A stretch of DNA of 64,000 bases from Lingula anatina (GCF_001039355.2 NW_019773634.1:1-64000), one strand, 5' to 3'; positions 1 through 13,280 are shown, counted from the first letter of the stretch. Made by a program: numbers and translations. The notes: generated by a model not told the origin, from the sequence alone.

Positions 1-269
1 GTTTGGAAATCGACAACCAACTTGTCCATTTCTTCAAAGTACCTATTTCCGTTGTCTCCAACGACAATCCGTGATCTCAAAAATGGGTGCCGATTCTGCA
101 GTTTTCTTAAAACCTGATGGAGCACCGCCTCCGTGAGTTTGCTCTTCGAGCGAAGAAACATTGCACATAGGAAGATGTAATTACCAAAAGAGTGGTGCGC
201 GTCGAAGATCTGTTCGAACGCTCCCAGCGGCCGCCTGGCAAATGGCTGGGCTGTGATGACGTCAGACAT
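1..269 (-). CDS. Condensation/acyltransferase-like protein, first coding exon, truncated by window edge
   Basis: Reading leftward from an ATG at 267-269 there is an open frame of 89 codons that continues off the window. The product starts MSDVITAQPFARRPLGAF and contains FEQIFDAHHSFGNYIFL, then a helix and LQNRHPFLRSRI. This is the typical N-terminal start of condensation-domain or alcohol-acetyltransferase-like enzymes (CoA- or carrier-dependent acyl transfer): an entry segment before the first strand, then a helix ending in a RHPxLR motif. The catalytic HHxxxDG motif would lie further on, outside the window, so activity cannot be judged. A good acceptor (TTTCAG) ends at 306, so the exon carries about 36 bases of 5' UTR and an upstream non-coding exon should exist to the right. 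The family call rests on motif recognition only. Confidence 0.7.
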   Translation of the reverse strand, partial: MSDVITAQPFARRPLGAFEQIFDAHHSFGNYIFLCAMFLRSKSKLTEAVLHQVLRKLQNRHPFLRSRIVVGDNGNRYFEEMDKLVVDFQ

Positions 270-293
270 CGTGCGTTTGCTGCTGTGACGTCA
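257..293. promoter_or_regulatory. Two perfect CRE palindromes around the start codon
   Basis: TGACGTCA occurs at 257-264 (inside codons 2-5 of the acyltransferase-like gene) and again at 286-293 (in its 5' UTR), 29 bases apart. This is the full cAMP-response element bound by CREB/ATF factors in animals. Because the exon starts at an acceptor site, these sites lie inside the gene and not at the transcription start, so a regulatory role is only a possibility. Confidence 0.35.
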
Positions 294-305
294 GCTTGGG
301 AGCTT

Positions 306-2209
306 CTGAAAGAAAATTGGAAAAGAATTAGATTTAACAGCGTCTATAATTGGCAATAAGCTCCACACATCTTAATCAGAGTAACCAAGCAACTCGAAAT
401 CGCCAAGCTTGTTGTTGCTTTAGTAAACGGCATCTGTAAAGAAAATCAAATTTTTCTTCTTTTAACACATGCAAAGTGTTAAATATGCAGCTGCTTCTGT
501 CAGTAGGAACAAACAAGGAGCTTTAAAATACATAGAATCTTGGAACAGAAATACCATAAGATCTAAAAATATCTTGGCTGCGTAAATCTTTCCTCATGTT
601 TGGACGCAGACAGCAATCAGTTGTTGACCTATGACATAGCTAAAAGTACCCTTACTGAGAACAAGCAACTGCCAACAAATAAACACTGGTGATTGTATAT
701 TGATGAAGTTTATTTACGTGGATAGAACCGACACAGTTCAATCCGGGTAGAGCACCGGTAAAAATGGAACCAACCGCCATTTCTCAACGTCAACCACGAT
801 ATTATATAAAATAATAATTCTTTTCCTAATGCTTTGATCATGCTCAATATATATCATATCCATGATGATATCTGTTCTGCAACCAACTTCGTTAACCTAC
901 CTCCGTGCCGACGACTTCTTAAAAAAATTCAGAATGTGCTTTATATCACATATTTCCTCTCTACTCACAAAGTTTCTCGTCGTCATCAGTCACCGATTGT
1001 CCGGTCACTTTGTCAACCGAACAACTACATGACGGACAAGTCCAATTTGCTGGTCAGGTAAACGTCAACGTCAAGGCCAAACACAACATTAAAAGATGAA
1101 GTTTGCGCTCCACACTCTCCTTTTGTCCGGGGGCACCTTCGTTTCACCCAACATTAATATCAAGCGGGTTTGGTTTCATTATTTAAATATTTGCCCCGTT
1201 TAAGGGCTAATCGCATTTGAAGTACAACTGACAAGGGGTATTTTATACGTGACTGAGAGGCAAGTGTACGCAATGACTGCAATAAAGAGGTCCTCGGGAG
1301 ACGATGGGCGGAGACACTGTAAAAACCCCGTAACAATAAAGTACGCATAGTACAAGATCGTTGCCACCTTGAAGCGAGACGTAGTTTTGGGACGCTTTCA
1401 CATGTTCCCTCCGATTTTTCCCAATCTAAAAATGTTTGACTGATTTTTTTTTATTCAAAATGATATGTCAACACTACCGGCCATGTCTGAGGCACCTCGG
1501 GAAAGGTGTGCTTGTACTCCTTCTATACCATCTATACGCAAGGAAAGTCCGCTCGCGAGGGGCACGGACTTCCAGCGTAGCGGATTGCTTGTTAATTAGC
1601 ATTCTAACGTAATGGTCATTCTAATTACAACGAGTGTAGAAAGGTGACGCGTACTAAGTGTGGGCATGGACCTTCCAGACCCTCTTATAATGTAATAATT
1701 AAGACCAAGAATCCTGAACCCAGAGTAGTAACTGACTAGCCGATCCGGGTAAGGCATCTCGGGGTTATTTGAAACAAATTTGAAAAAAAAAGGGTTTTAA
1801 TGATATTGCAAACTTGTCAACTAGTTTCAATTTGCACATTGAATCAGACAATAGTTTGTGGTAATCGCGTCAAAATTACAATAGAATTATGACCGGGTCG
1901 CATAATTCAGAAGATGTGTACAAACCTCTTGAAGAAACGGTGAACTAGAGTTCAATTCCAGTAACTTACAATGGAGAAGAGACGTTACACAGATATTTAC
2001 AAAGGGACATTTTTCTGCGGCATTTTATATACTCTGTGATGAAGTGTTAACCTAGGTTTAGACGTATAAAAACTCAGACTTTCACAACAACTTCTCATGA
2101 ATAATGTTCTGTAAATCTACATTGTGAATGTGCGTTAAGAGGATTAGCTAAAGTTATGTGCGTGCGCATGAGTGCTTGCGTGCTTGCGCGCGTGTGACCA
2201 TAGGGGCCT

Positions 2210-2242
<33 letters not shown>

Positions 2243-5200
2243 TTAACGATTTGCACCTAATGGCCTCTCACAAACCGATGATCCCAAAAAACAGAAACGT
2301 AACAGCAAAAGTTGTCAGGCAACGCAGAAACCAGCATCTGGATGGCAGGACTCTGGAAGAGTTCGCTGGATGAAAAACAGCCATCTGCATCGTTTTAACC
2401 ACCGATCAGAACAGTGGTGGTTTCATGTACCTGCTGATTCGGTTGCAGCGTGTTTTGTGTGTTTTATGCCAAGTAACTGCATGCAAAAAAGTGCATGCCA
2501 CTGTAAATAGTGAAAAAAGCTTGCGGAGAGTACTGGGGCTACTGAAAATATTGTAGTTTTCACTAAACTCTGCCTTGCTTATTTTTTTTGTATACAAATC
2601 CCTTATATAGACAAGTACCATGACAGAGAAAAAAATGGACTGAAAAAAAGAAAAAAAAATGAATGAAAGAGAGACCAAAAAGATGAAAAAAATAAATTGG
2701 AGCATTCTTTTTGAAATTTCATTTCAAATATTCCAAATTAAGCTGCATTATAATAACATACAAGAAGCTATTGGTTCATTCAAAAAATATCATGAAAAAA
2801 AGCCTTTTACTTGAAGCAGTTTAAATAACCTAAGTGTACTTTTTTCAACACTGTGACGCATTTCTTGGCCCTCTCAAGTACTCGGGTTCACTTGGTTTAC
2901 TGAAGCAAAACAAGCTTCAGCGTCACCCACACGGCATGTAGTGTATTAAGGAATTCCAGGCACACAATTTCGGAGCCGGTATCGTAAGACCAAATAGGAA
3001 AAGCTTAATTTCATGAAACGTTGCAGGATATGCCCCAGATTCACAAGAGAGAAACTCGTTGGAAAACTGCAAAATATCAGGATTTTAAGAGAGATCAGTT
3101 ATCCTAAACACGAACAAATACAGTAAATAAAAAGATATTGTAAAATCAGAAGTGAATATTAGACTGCATTGGAGGACACGACTATAGATAGTACAGGTAG
3201 ATAGTCTTCTGTGGGTGATCATGAATGCACCTGATAACCGCTAATAGTGATGGGTTTGTTTACAATAAAACTTTTTCTTAATTCAAAAATGCACTCAAGG
3301 TGCTCTAAATATAGGATACATGTAGCAACCTCTTTCTGCGACAACTGTCATCCATCAATATATAATTCCATAATATCATCACAGAAGTTTTGAATTAAAG
3401 GATAAAAAAACGCCCCCTTCTATTCATGGTTACTATACCAAATATAAGAATTCCCCCGCCTTTACCGTTATAATTCTCACACACACGCACTTGACAACCC
3501 TGGGTTAAATCACGCCCTTATCATTATTATAAGGTCTTAACTTTTGCAAAGTGCACTCGTCATGTCCCCTAGATAATGCCCACATACACACCCCTTTACA
3601 GAAATAATAATTATTTCATTCTTAATATAAACATGCACTCGGTCAACTTTCTAATTAGGATTTGGAGACGCTCCTGTATAATTATAAATGTGCACTTATT
3701 TGGTGTAATAAGGACCGCCCTCTCACCTGATTAATATTTAATACTCTGTTAAACTAAAAAAAGACTTTCTCGACTTAATTTATCTTTATAATCACATTTT
3801 TAAAGACACATCACGTCAGACACACCTTATCAAACCTTTAAATCATAAAGACCTTTTTTTCATATTTAGCATCGGTGCACTTGGCCAAGCTCCAATTTTT
3901 AACAGAAAAGACAGTGCCTTGTCTATATATAAAATTTAGTCATAGAAAATGCAAATGCAGCTTCGCAAAATACGCACGAGCACACGCGCCCACGTGTGCG
4001 CAATCTTTCATTTGTTATTACAGTATTTGTATTACAGTTTCAAAACACACAAACAGAACGGATTTTAAACCTCACATGACCTGATCATTACACACTGAAA
4101 TTGGCGACGGGGTCACTCGGTGCATATGCAAATTACTCATCGTGACAGACATATGTAAATATAGTCCCAGTTCCAATAACTGACATGTGCCAGATCTCAA
4201 ATTGGTAATCAAGCTCCAGTTAACACATGCGCTGTGTATAACGGAGCCACAGTAAAACTTTAAGAAAACGGGAACGAGGGGAGAGGTACACTTAAGCCGA
4301 TGTGTAAAAAATAAGCGTGTGTGTGCATGTCCGTGCCAACACGCTAGTGTTATACTGTATTCGTATGTGTTTTCAGCTGATGTTCGAGTGTTGTATATTT
4401 GAGGAGAAGTCCCCCAAAACCGACTCGCCACGATATATTCTTCAACTACAACGAATACCCCTCCCCCACCGTAATGTAAAAATATTAACACCAAAAACGT
4501 CAGGCTGTATGTCCAATATGTAGCAGTAATTGACTTCACTAAATGATTTTAATATAAGTGTTTTGTTGTGTTTACTTAAAAGTAAATACAACGGTTCACC
4601 CGGGTTAGTATCCTCTAATGTTTTCTGCAACTTCAAATAGCAAATTCCACATTTTAAAATATTGTTTTAACATGTTAAAACATGTTCCCTTTAATTCAAT
4701 AAAACAGCCTACATTTTGTTTGCACTTAATCCATTATGGTGGGCATAAAAACGATAGAAAAGCCATGATTTTCATGTGAGAAGCACTATGCTAGTCGCAG
4801 TTTTGGGGGAAACCTTCTTTCTTTTTTTTTCATTGTAACATATGGTAACGAAGTTGAATTGGAAAGCCAGAAATTCAATATGCAATATGGAGAACGCATT
4901 TGGATACAGTAGTGCATATATTTGACTCATATTAATGTCTTTTCTTATACTGATTTACTATTATACACAACCAGTGTGTAACCAGATGTACTTGGCACAA
5001 ACGTTACAAAATAAAATGAATTATTAAATTAAGATGTTTATTATGCTCTTTGATAATAACATTTTCCGGGTGGGGTCTACACCCGACTTGTTTACGGCAC
5101 GACGAGAGTATGGGAGAGGCTGCTTTTGTAAAGAGCATGTTAGTACTTAGCATTTGAAGAGTTAAAGAAACAGACTAAACCTGACAGGCAAAGCAGATCT

Positions 5201-5773
5201 TGACTCCCCGAATTGCCGAAAATAAATGGAATGTTATTGTTCTCAATTTCACCTATCAGTTGTGATTATTTATATCCCGTTGAAGTGCACTTAACTGAGA
5301 GCGAGCCTGAAAGTGTTTTGAGAGGGGGTTTGATGTTGGTTTTAGCTATCAGTGTTTTAGCTTATGTGCAACTCGAGAATGTCTTCATAATTTGCTAAAA
5401 CTGACTGACATTTCCATAATGAATAGATGACAAGACCACATTCTTAATATCCCCTTCGCCCGAGGCCAAGTTCTTTATGTAAGAACAATGCTTTAGTGGC
5501 ATGAATTTAGGTTTCCTGTGTAAAATGATTTCAACGTCAACACTGAACAAAGTTGTTATTGGCAATACGCATGATAAGCCTGTTTATCTGAACCGAGCAG
5601 CAAAGACTAACCCCTAACCCGTAATATCTCACGGAACGGCGTCTCTCTCTCTCTCTCTCTCTGGTCTCAGAAACAGTTATTTGCTTAAAAAACCGTATAG
5701 AATGTAGACCCGTGGGATTTAACCGGTAAGTTTCTGTTCTTAGACTGCACGTTTCAGTGCTCCCTTAATAATC

Positions 5774-5814
<41 letters not shown>

Positions 5815-6463
5815 ACGACCTGCGTAAGTCACGGCTGAACTCACCCGCGGCACTGTTAACCCCGCTCACGCCCCAGTAAGCCACGCTCTAAACAACCCCG
5901 GACTTCGTTGAAATGGCTAAAATACATGAACACAATACACGCATACCTGTGGGCCCCTCCCTTTCTGATTTCCGATAAAAGAGTCATGACTCTCTGCGGG
6001 GTTACGGAAGGGCTAAATGAAGTTTTTAATGTGCTTTTGCCTCCTAAATGAGTCTGGTAAACTTTACTATCTACAATGGTCAACGAACTTTATGAGTAAA
6101 AAAAGGGAAAAAAAAGAAAACGCCCATTTTAAAATGCCTAAGTTAAAAAAAGGTTTTCCAGCGCGTGCATTCCGCTTTCTTTAGCCATTAAAAAAAAACC
6201 ATTTCCAAAATAAATCCTAGGATAACTTCAGTCTCTTCGTTGCCATGGATTTCATTAACTTATTAATCCACCACTTGTAATAGAACAGAATTGCCCTGTT
6301 TTCCTCTTATATGATACTAATATCTAGTAAGACTTAACCGTCCTATGCAATCTCATCATTTAAATTTTTAACTTTCGCTATCTATCGTTATATCTATGAT
6401 AGACCAGGAACGCCCTTTACTGGTCAACTTAACATGTCGCAACACGGGGCATACGGCACGGTC

Positions 6464-6516
<53 letters not shown>

Positions 6517-7076
6517 CAGATAATATCGTGTGAGAGATGATGAAAAGAGGAATATCAGATTGAATAATTACCACAGAGGTTGCTTGTAATAACATGTAAC
6601 ACAATACCTTATCTTTCTTTACCCTGATACCTCATCAACTAATTACGCAATTCAAGTGTTAAAACAATTAATTTTGCAATAGATAATGGTGTTTATTAAC
6701 TATTTCAAACAGCAAAAAGGAAAAAAATGTTCCTTTGCAATGAAATGGTTTCCAGACGCTCCGATGAAAGAAATACGAAAACAATTTGTGTTGCTGCCAA
6801 AATTACATGTAAGCATGCAACATGTCTGGTAAGACACGAAAAAAAAAAAAAAAAAAAACCCATTATGTTACAATTTCCAACCGTATCAATCACAGAACAT
6901 TCTATGCATTCAAATTTCTGCAAAATCCACCCTCATATGAGGGTTTCTTTTAGATAATTCAAAAAACTAACTTAATTCGAGAAAAAAGGAAAGTACACAT
7001 CCAATCATCGCGTTGGGAAGTTTGAATAATTCATAGTTTCAACCTTGAGCAAATGAAGTTTAGGCAAAGAGAAGCA
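306..7076. other. Intron or intergenic stretch with no recognised gene
   Basis: No open frame here resembles a known protein or is bounded by convincing splice sites. The left end probably holds an upstream exon of the gene at 1-305. Visible contents are a G17 run at 2226-2242 after a GT-rich tract, (TC)n at 5642-5662 and 5773-5810, (GA)n at 6466-6512 and an A run near 6840. A 155-codon open frame at 4072-4539 (-) has low-complexity, non-protein-like composition and is not called. Confidence 0.6.
6466..6512. repeat. (GA)n microsatellite
   Basis: About 23 uninterrupted GA units. Similar CT/GA tracts occur at 5642-5662, 5773-5810, 11902-11946, 15495-15526, 27071-27114 and 39307-39330. Confidence 0.95.
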
Positions 7077-8195
7077 TTACTTCTTTGAACCGACTTTTTT
7101 GGGCCACACTGCTGGTACGTGCTTTTTAACATCTATATCTGCAAGATTGTTTAAAGCCATTATAAATGCAACCATGCCCTTGCGTTTGTCAAAGTACCAA
7201 AAATGTCCAGCTTGCGTCAAACTTGCCAAAATACAAGACACTATTGTAGCTGTAAGTGAAAGGAGAAGCAGCGTGCTTTGGGGGCGAAAGTGACCCGAAC
7301 ATATGTGACTTAGCCGGCGTGAAACTGAGAACCCTGCTTTCTCTTTCCAAATCAAATGCAGAATATACCTACAAAGCGGTGAGAGAGTGTTTTATAGCTA
7401 TGTCACTGTCAAAATCGGAAAGACTGCACGGTAAAATCTGCTTAAAACGGTGGCAAGTCGAATAAAAAACTTACCTGACTTGTTGAGTGTATCTAGCCAG
7501 TAAATCAAGAAGGTGTCTAAAATTCTTCAAACAGCGCAGTTCGAATACCTTTGCGCAGTAACAACAGTCATCAACTATACTCAGTCACAATATATTAACC
7601 ATTAAATTGAATCTCAGTGGAACACGTTTCCACGTTTTCACAGCGCCCGGATTCTGGGCCGCCTAAACTGACAGCATCACTTTTTATACCCTGGCCGAGT
7701 CCTCGAGGCCTTAAAGGGTCACTGCGTGCACTTGAGGTCACGTGACGCCAGTGAATTCAGGGGTGCACGTGCCGACTTAAACAACAATCATTTCCAAACA
7801 CAACTCCCCCTTTTGATATCCGCGGGCCAGGACAAAGCGGGATTTATTCTATTAATTAATTTTGTTTTGACGTATATTAAAGGTGATGCCAGAGGAGAAT
7901 TGTTGGCCGGATAACAAGGTATGTGGCACGGGGAAGATGTGTGAAGTAAACATCAACAATTCATTATAGTAGCAGGCTAAGGGCCGCCTATCTGGTAGTC
8001 ATCAGTTGCGTGACCGGGTTGTGTGCCGTGTCATCGCGTGCCACGGTTACGCCGAGCAGCCTCCCGGCGTTCATACTTCATGCACCAGAGCTTCGGTACC
8101 ATAACAGAAATAGCACTCGTTACCCCTAGTTTCCTCTGGTACAGAATAGCAAGTTTAGCAACTTGAGTGCAGTGTAAGCTTTTCCATTCTCTGTG

Positions 8196-8227
<32 letters not shown>

Positions 8228-8880
8228 GTAGGATAGGCCTATGGGGGGGGGGTCTAAAATATGCTCCGTTTTCTGCTATGCATGCTTTTTTAGCACAGCA
8301 CGTTCAGCTTATAAACTACAAGTATCTCATATTTTCACTTTCCTTTTCTCTGTTTCAGCAGGAGCATTTTAATATATCATCACATTACAAATGCACTATG
8401 AATGTGACTTTGAGCAACGAACGTAAGTTTAATATTGATCACCTTCAAAAACAACGTAAACATGCAGCCCTCCACTCCCTCTCTCCCCCCCCCCCCCCCC
8501 CCCACCCCAATCCCGAGATAGTTAATCCCCAAANCTCCCCCCCCCCCCCATCCCCGAATGATTTCAGCAAAACACCAGATCATGGACAAAATTCAAGACC
8601 ACATATAGAGCGTGGAAGACAGCAAAATAACTGGAAAATACTAGTCTTGAAAGGCGACGACACACCTAACAACAACCATGCAATCTGTCACTGTGTCACG
8701 TCGTCTGTCAACAGTATGTGACAAGTTTCAGTGACGGTGGCAAGTACCTGCCATATCTGGTCCGTAAACTAATAATTCCTGCGGAGAAATTTCGCGTCGA
8801 CGGACCCAATTTTTGTCCGGTAATTCTAAAAGTGTGTGCCAACGAATGCTGACCGGTTTCTTTGTACCCGTATTAAGTAA
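7077..8880 (-). CDS. Possible 3' end of an unidentified minus-strand gene (two exons)
   Basis: The terminal exon would be 7077-7249: an acceptor (TTTCACTTACAG) is followed by 56 in-frame codons ending KKVGSKK and TAA. The fragment includes QAGHFWYFDKRKGMVAF and HVPAVWPKK and looks protein-like. An upstream exon is proposed from about 8880 down to 8748, ending at donor GGCAG/GTACTT. It reads IRWHTLLELPDKNWV and then ISPQELLVYGPDMA. The donor is phase 1 and the terminal exon begins with two bases of a codon, so the two join in frame. I do not recognise the family. The upstream acceptor is weak and the intron between them holds microsatellites, so this may be a decayed or mispredicted gene. Confidence 0.3.
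7250..8747. other. Stretch between the two candidate exons, with microsatellites
   Basis: Nothing coding was recognised. Contents are a (GT)n tract at 8192-8227 followed by a G9 run, and cytosine runs at 8485-8503 and 8536-8549 with an unresolved base at 8534. Confidence 0.6.
8485..8549. repeat. Cytosine homopolymer tracts with an ambiguous base
   Basis: C-runs at 8485-8503 and 8536-8549 are separated by a short spacer with an N at 8534. Such runs are error-prone, so length and reading frame here are unreliable. Confidence 0.85.
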
Positions 8881-9450
8881 TTTAAAAATGAATGGTACAC
8901 TTAAGACCACGAAACACCTTGTTTTGACAATGAAGGAGAAAAGATGAATCGTATGCCGGAAGAATCTGAAACCCTGTATTATTCAACTATCGTTGCTTGA
9001 AACTTGCCATATGTCAGGTAAAGTAAGTAAACATAAACAATTCTCATGAAACTTTGCCTTTTTCGTTCCGTGCATCACACGGACGTCCTGAAAAATCTTC
9101 CGACATATGTCTTTCAATTTACACCCCGTGACGCTGTGACGGGGCAGTCCATGGTTAGCAATTTTCCAGTCGGCGCTAATAAGAATTTTCCGGGTTGAAG
9201 TGGAAATTTATCCGATAAATGTGATAATTTGCACGTAGCAAGACTGGTGTTATTTTAGAGGTTTTCAGATAATAATTTGCAGTATAAAAAAAATTATATT
9301 GTTTCTGCGTCGTAATTTAAGTCTGTTCGTCCCAAAAATACTGTAATTTCATATGAATCCAAGAACACTGCATTGTACAGTGCATGTCAACGCCTTTTTT
9401 TGATATAGAATTCGTTTTCTATCGGCCGTTTGCATTATGGTGGCATTCTA

Positions 9451-9508
9451 TAATAATAATAATAAGAAGAAGAAGAAGAAGAAGAAGATGAAGAAGAAGA
9501 AGAAGAAA
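9451..9508. repeat. (TAA)n-(GAA)n trinucleotide microsatellite
   Basis: TAA units run into about 14 GAA units with one GAT interruption. Confidence 0.9.
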
Positions 9509-10263
9509 GAGAAGTTTGACATTAAAGCAACTATTTTTTTTAATTCTTGTACGCTAAAATAGCATTTTCAGTGTTATAAACATTTTAAAGCTGTACATAT
9601 ACAGCACTAATATCAAATGACATAGAAACGGAAGCTTATAGAATACAGTACGGGGTCAATCCTTTTATGGGCGTAACAATTTCTTTACCTTCATTGCCTC
9701 CTCCTCCCTCCCCTCCCCCCCCAAAAAAAAAAAAAAAAAAAAAAAAAAATTAAAAATGCAGATAGGCCTTCAACGAGTCATGACTCTTCCGGGGTTGGTA
9801 ATCTTTATTTCTGTGTCCTTGTTTACCTATTTAGTGGACAGTGTCCAAACATTCTGGACATGATAAGGAAAGTGTTTTGGATAGATAACGGGGTCATTTG
9901 GTGCATTGCTGGACACCCTCATCTTATATCTACAATATGTAATTATTAAATGTAGCGCTCGTATCTAATTGTTGGCGACGTTAACTTGGTTTTAAAGATG
10001 ACACATATATCTTGTATGTCAATAAGGAATGTACTTTTAGACACATTGAAAGATTTAACACCAGCAGTCGAGAAAAAAAATCATACTGCCATTGATTTAA
10101 TTGTTTTGTACCAACATAATGTCAAACATTGGGAGCACTTCAAAACATCTGTTTACTCTCCTGAAAAAGTTTTATTGTATTTCGTTGTGCTCGTGTCAAC
10201 AACAACTCGCTCCGAACAAGTCATGAATTAGGTATCAAAATGAGGCTATGAATAAAATTTCGA

Positions 10264-10277
10264 GGGTCACTCGGTGC
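10264..10277 (+). repeat. Recurring motif GGGTCACTCGGTGC
   Basis: The 14-mer appears exactly at 4110-4123, 10264-10277 and 10683-10696. Near matches are GGGTCATTTGGTGC at 9891-9904 and GGGTCACTGCGTGC at 7715-7728. All are on the same strand, and the flanks look unrelated. The GGGTCA part matches a nuclear-receptor half-site, but it could also be the scar of an ancient repeat. Confidence 0.4.
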
Positions 10278-11897
10278 AGATATGACCCATTTTGTCATCT
10301 TGGTTTGAGGTGTTGCAAATAAATACACGCCAAATGAATAGGAAGTGAAAGGCAAAAACTCCTCCTCTTAGCCAGCAAGGGAGGTCGTGCTCCGATGCAG
10401 CTCCCGGGGCAATGCGCACACGCTTGCCGACAAAGAAGCGCGCAGATGCTGATACCCCCTAATTCAGTGGCAGAGCGTTAAAGAAATACGTGAAATTAGG
10501 AACTTTAAGGACCAAATGAATTTGCATCGGCACCTAATGTTACTAAACTGTTTCATTGTGCAGCTGAAATTAACCATTCAACCAAGCATCATAAGGACGG
10601 ACAAATTGCGCCCATCTTTTCTGTCCTGGGCGTAAAATTAATACTTAATCAGACTAATGAAAGTGTGAGGAATATATTAGTGGGGTCACTCGGTGCTTTG
10701 GTGTGTAGATATGTAGGGTGTTGGCGGGGGCATCAAAGTAAGCGTGACTGAATGAAATATCATGTGGGAAACCGTTTGTCAATGAACACGGTTCCTCTCC
10801 TCATAGACGGGTGCAGTTCGCTTAATCAGGCGGTCGATTTCATGATTTCTTTTTTGAGGCGAATTTATATTGAGGCTAGGTATGTTAAGTTTTATGTAAT
10901 TGTAAAAATTAATTACAAAAGTGTCCGAATTCCGGCCTTAGTTGAATGTGATGTTTATATGCACTTAGTGTCCAGGATGTTTACGAAACCGTTCCTAGAC
11001 ATTGGGTGGACTGGACTTAGTAAACAAATAAAAACAATAGTAATGTCCACGTTGTAAGCTTGTCCCTGCCTGGTACTACACGCTTAGCAGAGACGGAAAG
11101 GAATCAACATATATCTATTTTTTAAATTATGATGATTAAACATATATATTTCTTACTTTAAATATTAATAATAACCAAATTTGACCATTTTTTATCTTAC
11201 TTTTAATATTTATAGTAACCAAATTTGACTACTTCTTTGATCTTACTTTTAATATTAATATTAATAATAACCTAATTTGACAGCTACTTCGATCACAAAT
11301 TATGCATATTCTCATATACTTTATTAAAAGGACGTATCGAGGATAGATTTACGAGGTTTGGATTTACCTTCATTTTTTTTTTAGTTTATCACTGGTTTCA
11401 AAATATGTTCGTTCGAAAAAATGACAAAATGTGGTCGAATCAAAACCTACTTGGAATAGCTATCTTTTTGGTATTAAGTCATTGCTGATGTAACATCATC
11501 ATCATCAGTATATGGCACTGATTTTGTTTAAAAATACTTGGCATAAAAAGGATATAATATGAATTTAAAAACATAAGAAAAACAGCTGTCGCTTATCTAA
11601 CATTTTGTGAAAAATTTTTTCATGTTTTTTGTTTTTCACTTCAGCTTCAGGTCACAGAGTTCGAGACTATTGGTGTCGCCAGCTATTGTGTTTATGAACA
11701 TATTGAATGATTCAGCGACTGCTTTCGAAATAATAATAAAAATCCCATGGCCATTAATTTCATTGTTTTGAACTAATACAATGCAAAACATTTGGGGCAT
11801 GGAAATATAGGGCACTTAGAGCATGGGGCGAAATAGTTTAATTGGTTTGTGGTCAACCAGTTTGTGGTGTGAGAGAAGAGGTTGATATTAAGTATGT

Positions 11898-11951
<54 letters not shown>

Positions 11952-12454
11952 TTTAAGGAAAATTCCACTGACTAATCTCTTGTATTTATCTGTCTTGTAC
12001 ATTTATAAAAAATGAAATCGTATTCATATCGGAACGGTTACAGGCCGTAGCCAGGGGTGTTCGTGGTGNTCAACGCGCAGGTTACATTTCGCACGACTGC
12101 CTGTTTTGCTGCGATTTTACTTCAGTTCTTACTGAAGGGCAGAACGTCAGTCTGATCACGTAATCGATACTTTTATTTTTACGCTTGACCAACGCGTGCG
12201 ACCTTGGTTTGAATAATAGTCTGGAAAAAGCTAAAAAAATCGTACTAACAGTATCAAATTCCGGTCGTGCAGAAGTTACATTTACTCAATTTTTTTTATT
12301 TGCTTCCGTTCACGTTTATCAAATAGGGAACACTTGCTCAGTTCGAGTTCGTTACTAGTATACGTGTGAACTAGTGCTTGTATCGAAGAATCCAACACCC
12401 TGTATATTAAATATTAGGGATAATGAGAAAGATAACGTTTTTTTTTTGTTTGGT

Positions 12455-12572
12455 GTATCACTTGAGAACAAGAGTTGCCAGTGTCTTAACAAATATGTTT
12501 TCGTTTTTTATTCCATTGGATAAAATCCGACGCGTATGCACAGATCTTGAACAATATTCGCCAGGGCAATGC
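12455..12572 (+). repeat. 118-bp segment duplicated on the other side of the assembly gap
   Basis: This segment is identical by eye to 13281-13398, which begins at the first base after the gap. Beyond 12572 and 13398 the two sequences diverge. This fits overlapping contigs from two haplotypes that differ by an insertion, rather than a true repeat. Confidence 0.8.
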
Positions 12573-12920
12573 TAACCGCAAAAATAGTCCATTTACACTC
12601 TTTCAGACACTTCAAACGCGCAGAACTAGTCGAATGTCAAGCTGCACACACCAACAAGCCACGCCAGGAACGAGATGGTTCAATATTGAAACATACATAT
12701 CCCACGCAGGGATAGGCGCTGTCGTTGAAGTCAAACAAAGTTCAGCGTCAGGGGTCGTGTGGCAGGAATGACAGTCCTGGGAATGGTAGTCCAGGGTCCC
12801 AAATGATTGGTACAGCTTGCAGGGTTTAACCAAGGTGGCAGCGTGGTCAGTATGTGGGTCGAGTGTTACGTGCACAACAGTGTCGGATTATTTAAAAGGG
12901 GGGGGGGGGGGGGGGGCGGG

Positions 12921-13280
12921 NNNNNNNNNNNNNNNNNNNNNNNNNNNNNNNNNNNNNNNNNNNNNNNNNNNNNNNNNNNNNNNNNNNNNNNNNNNNNNNN
13001 NNNNNNNNNNNNNNNNNNNNNNNNNNNNNNNNNNNNNNNNNNNNNNNNNNNNNNNNNNNNNNNNNNNNNNNNNNNNNNNNNNNNNNNNNNNNNNNNNNNN
13101 NNNNNNNNNNNNNNNNNNNNNNNNNNNNNNNNNNNNNNNNNNNNNNNNNNNNNNNNNNNNNNNNNNNNNNNNNNNNNNNNNNNNNNNNNNNNNNNNNNNN
13201 NNNNNNNNNNNNNNNNNNNNNNNNNNNNNNNNNNNNNNNNNNNNNNNNNNNNNNNNNNNNNNNNNNNNNNNNNNNNNNNN
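12921..13280. other. Assembly gap (360 N)
   Basis: Unresolved bases follow directly on a long G run (12898-12916), so the gap probably reflects a homopolymer or repeat problem. Reading frames across it have no meaning. Confidence 0.98.

Larger units (their letters stand above)
8881..12454. other. Intergenic stretch, no recognised gene
   Basis: Holds (TAA)n/(GAA)n at 9451-9508, a C run plus A27 tract at 9714-9749, (GA)n at 11902-11946, and a recurring motif described separately. Short open frames at 9986-10231 and 10752-11057 show no protein-like features or splice context. An N is present at 12069. Confidence 0.55.

Noticed and set aside
1480-1590. Possible structured RNA around the GGAAAGTCCG...CGGACTTCC stem
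   Set aside because: A single imperfect short stem with no resemblance to a known RNA family; not enough to call.
4072-4539. 155-codon minus-strand open frame
   Set aside because: Low-complexity and repeat-like text, no splice or promoter context, no family resemblance; open by chance in AT-rich DNA.
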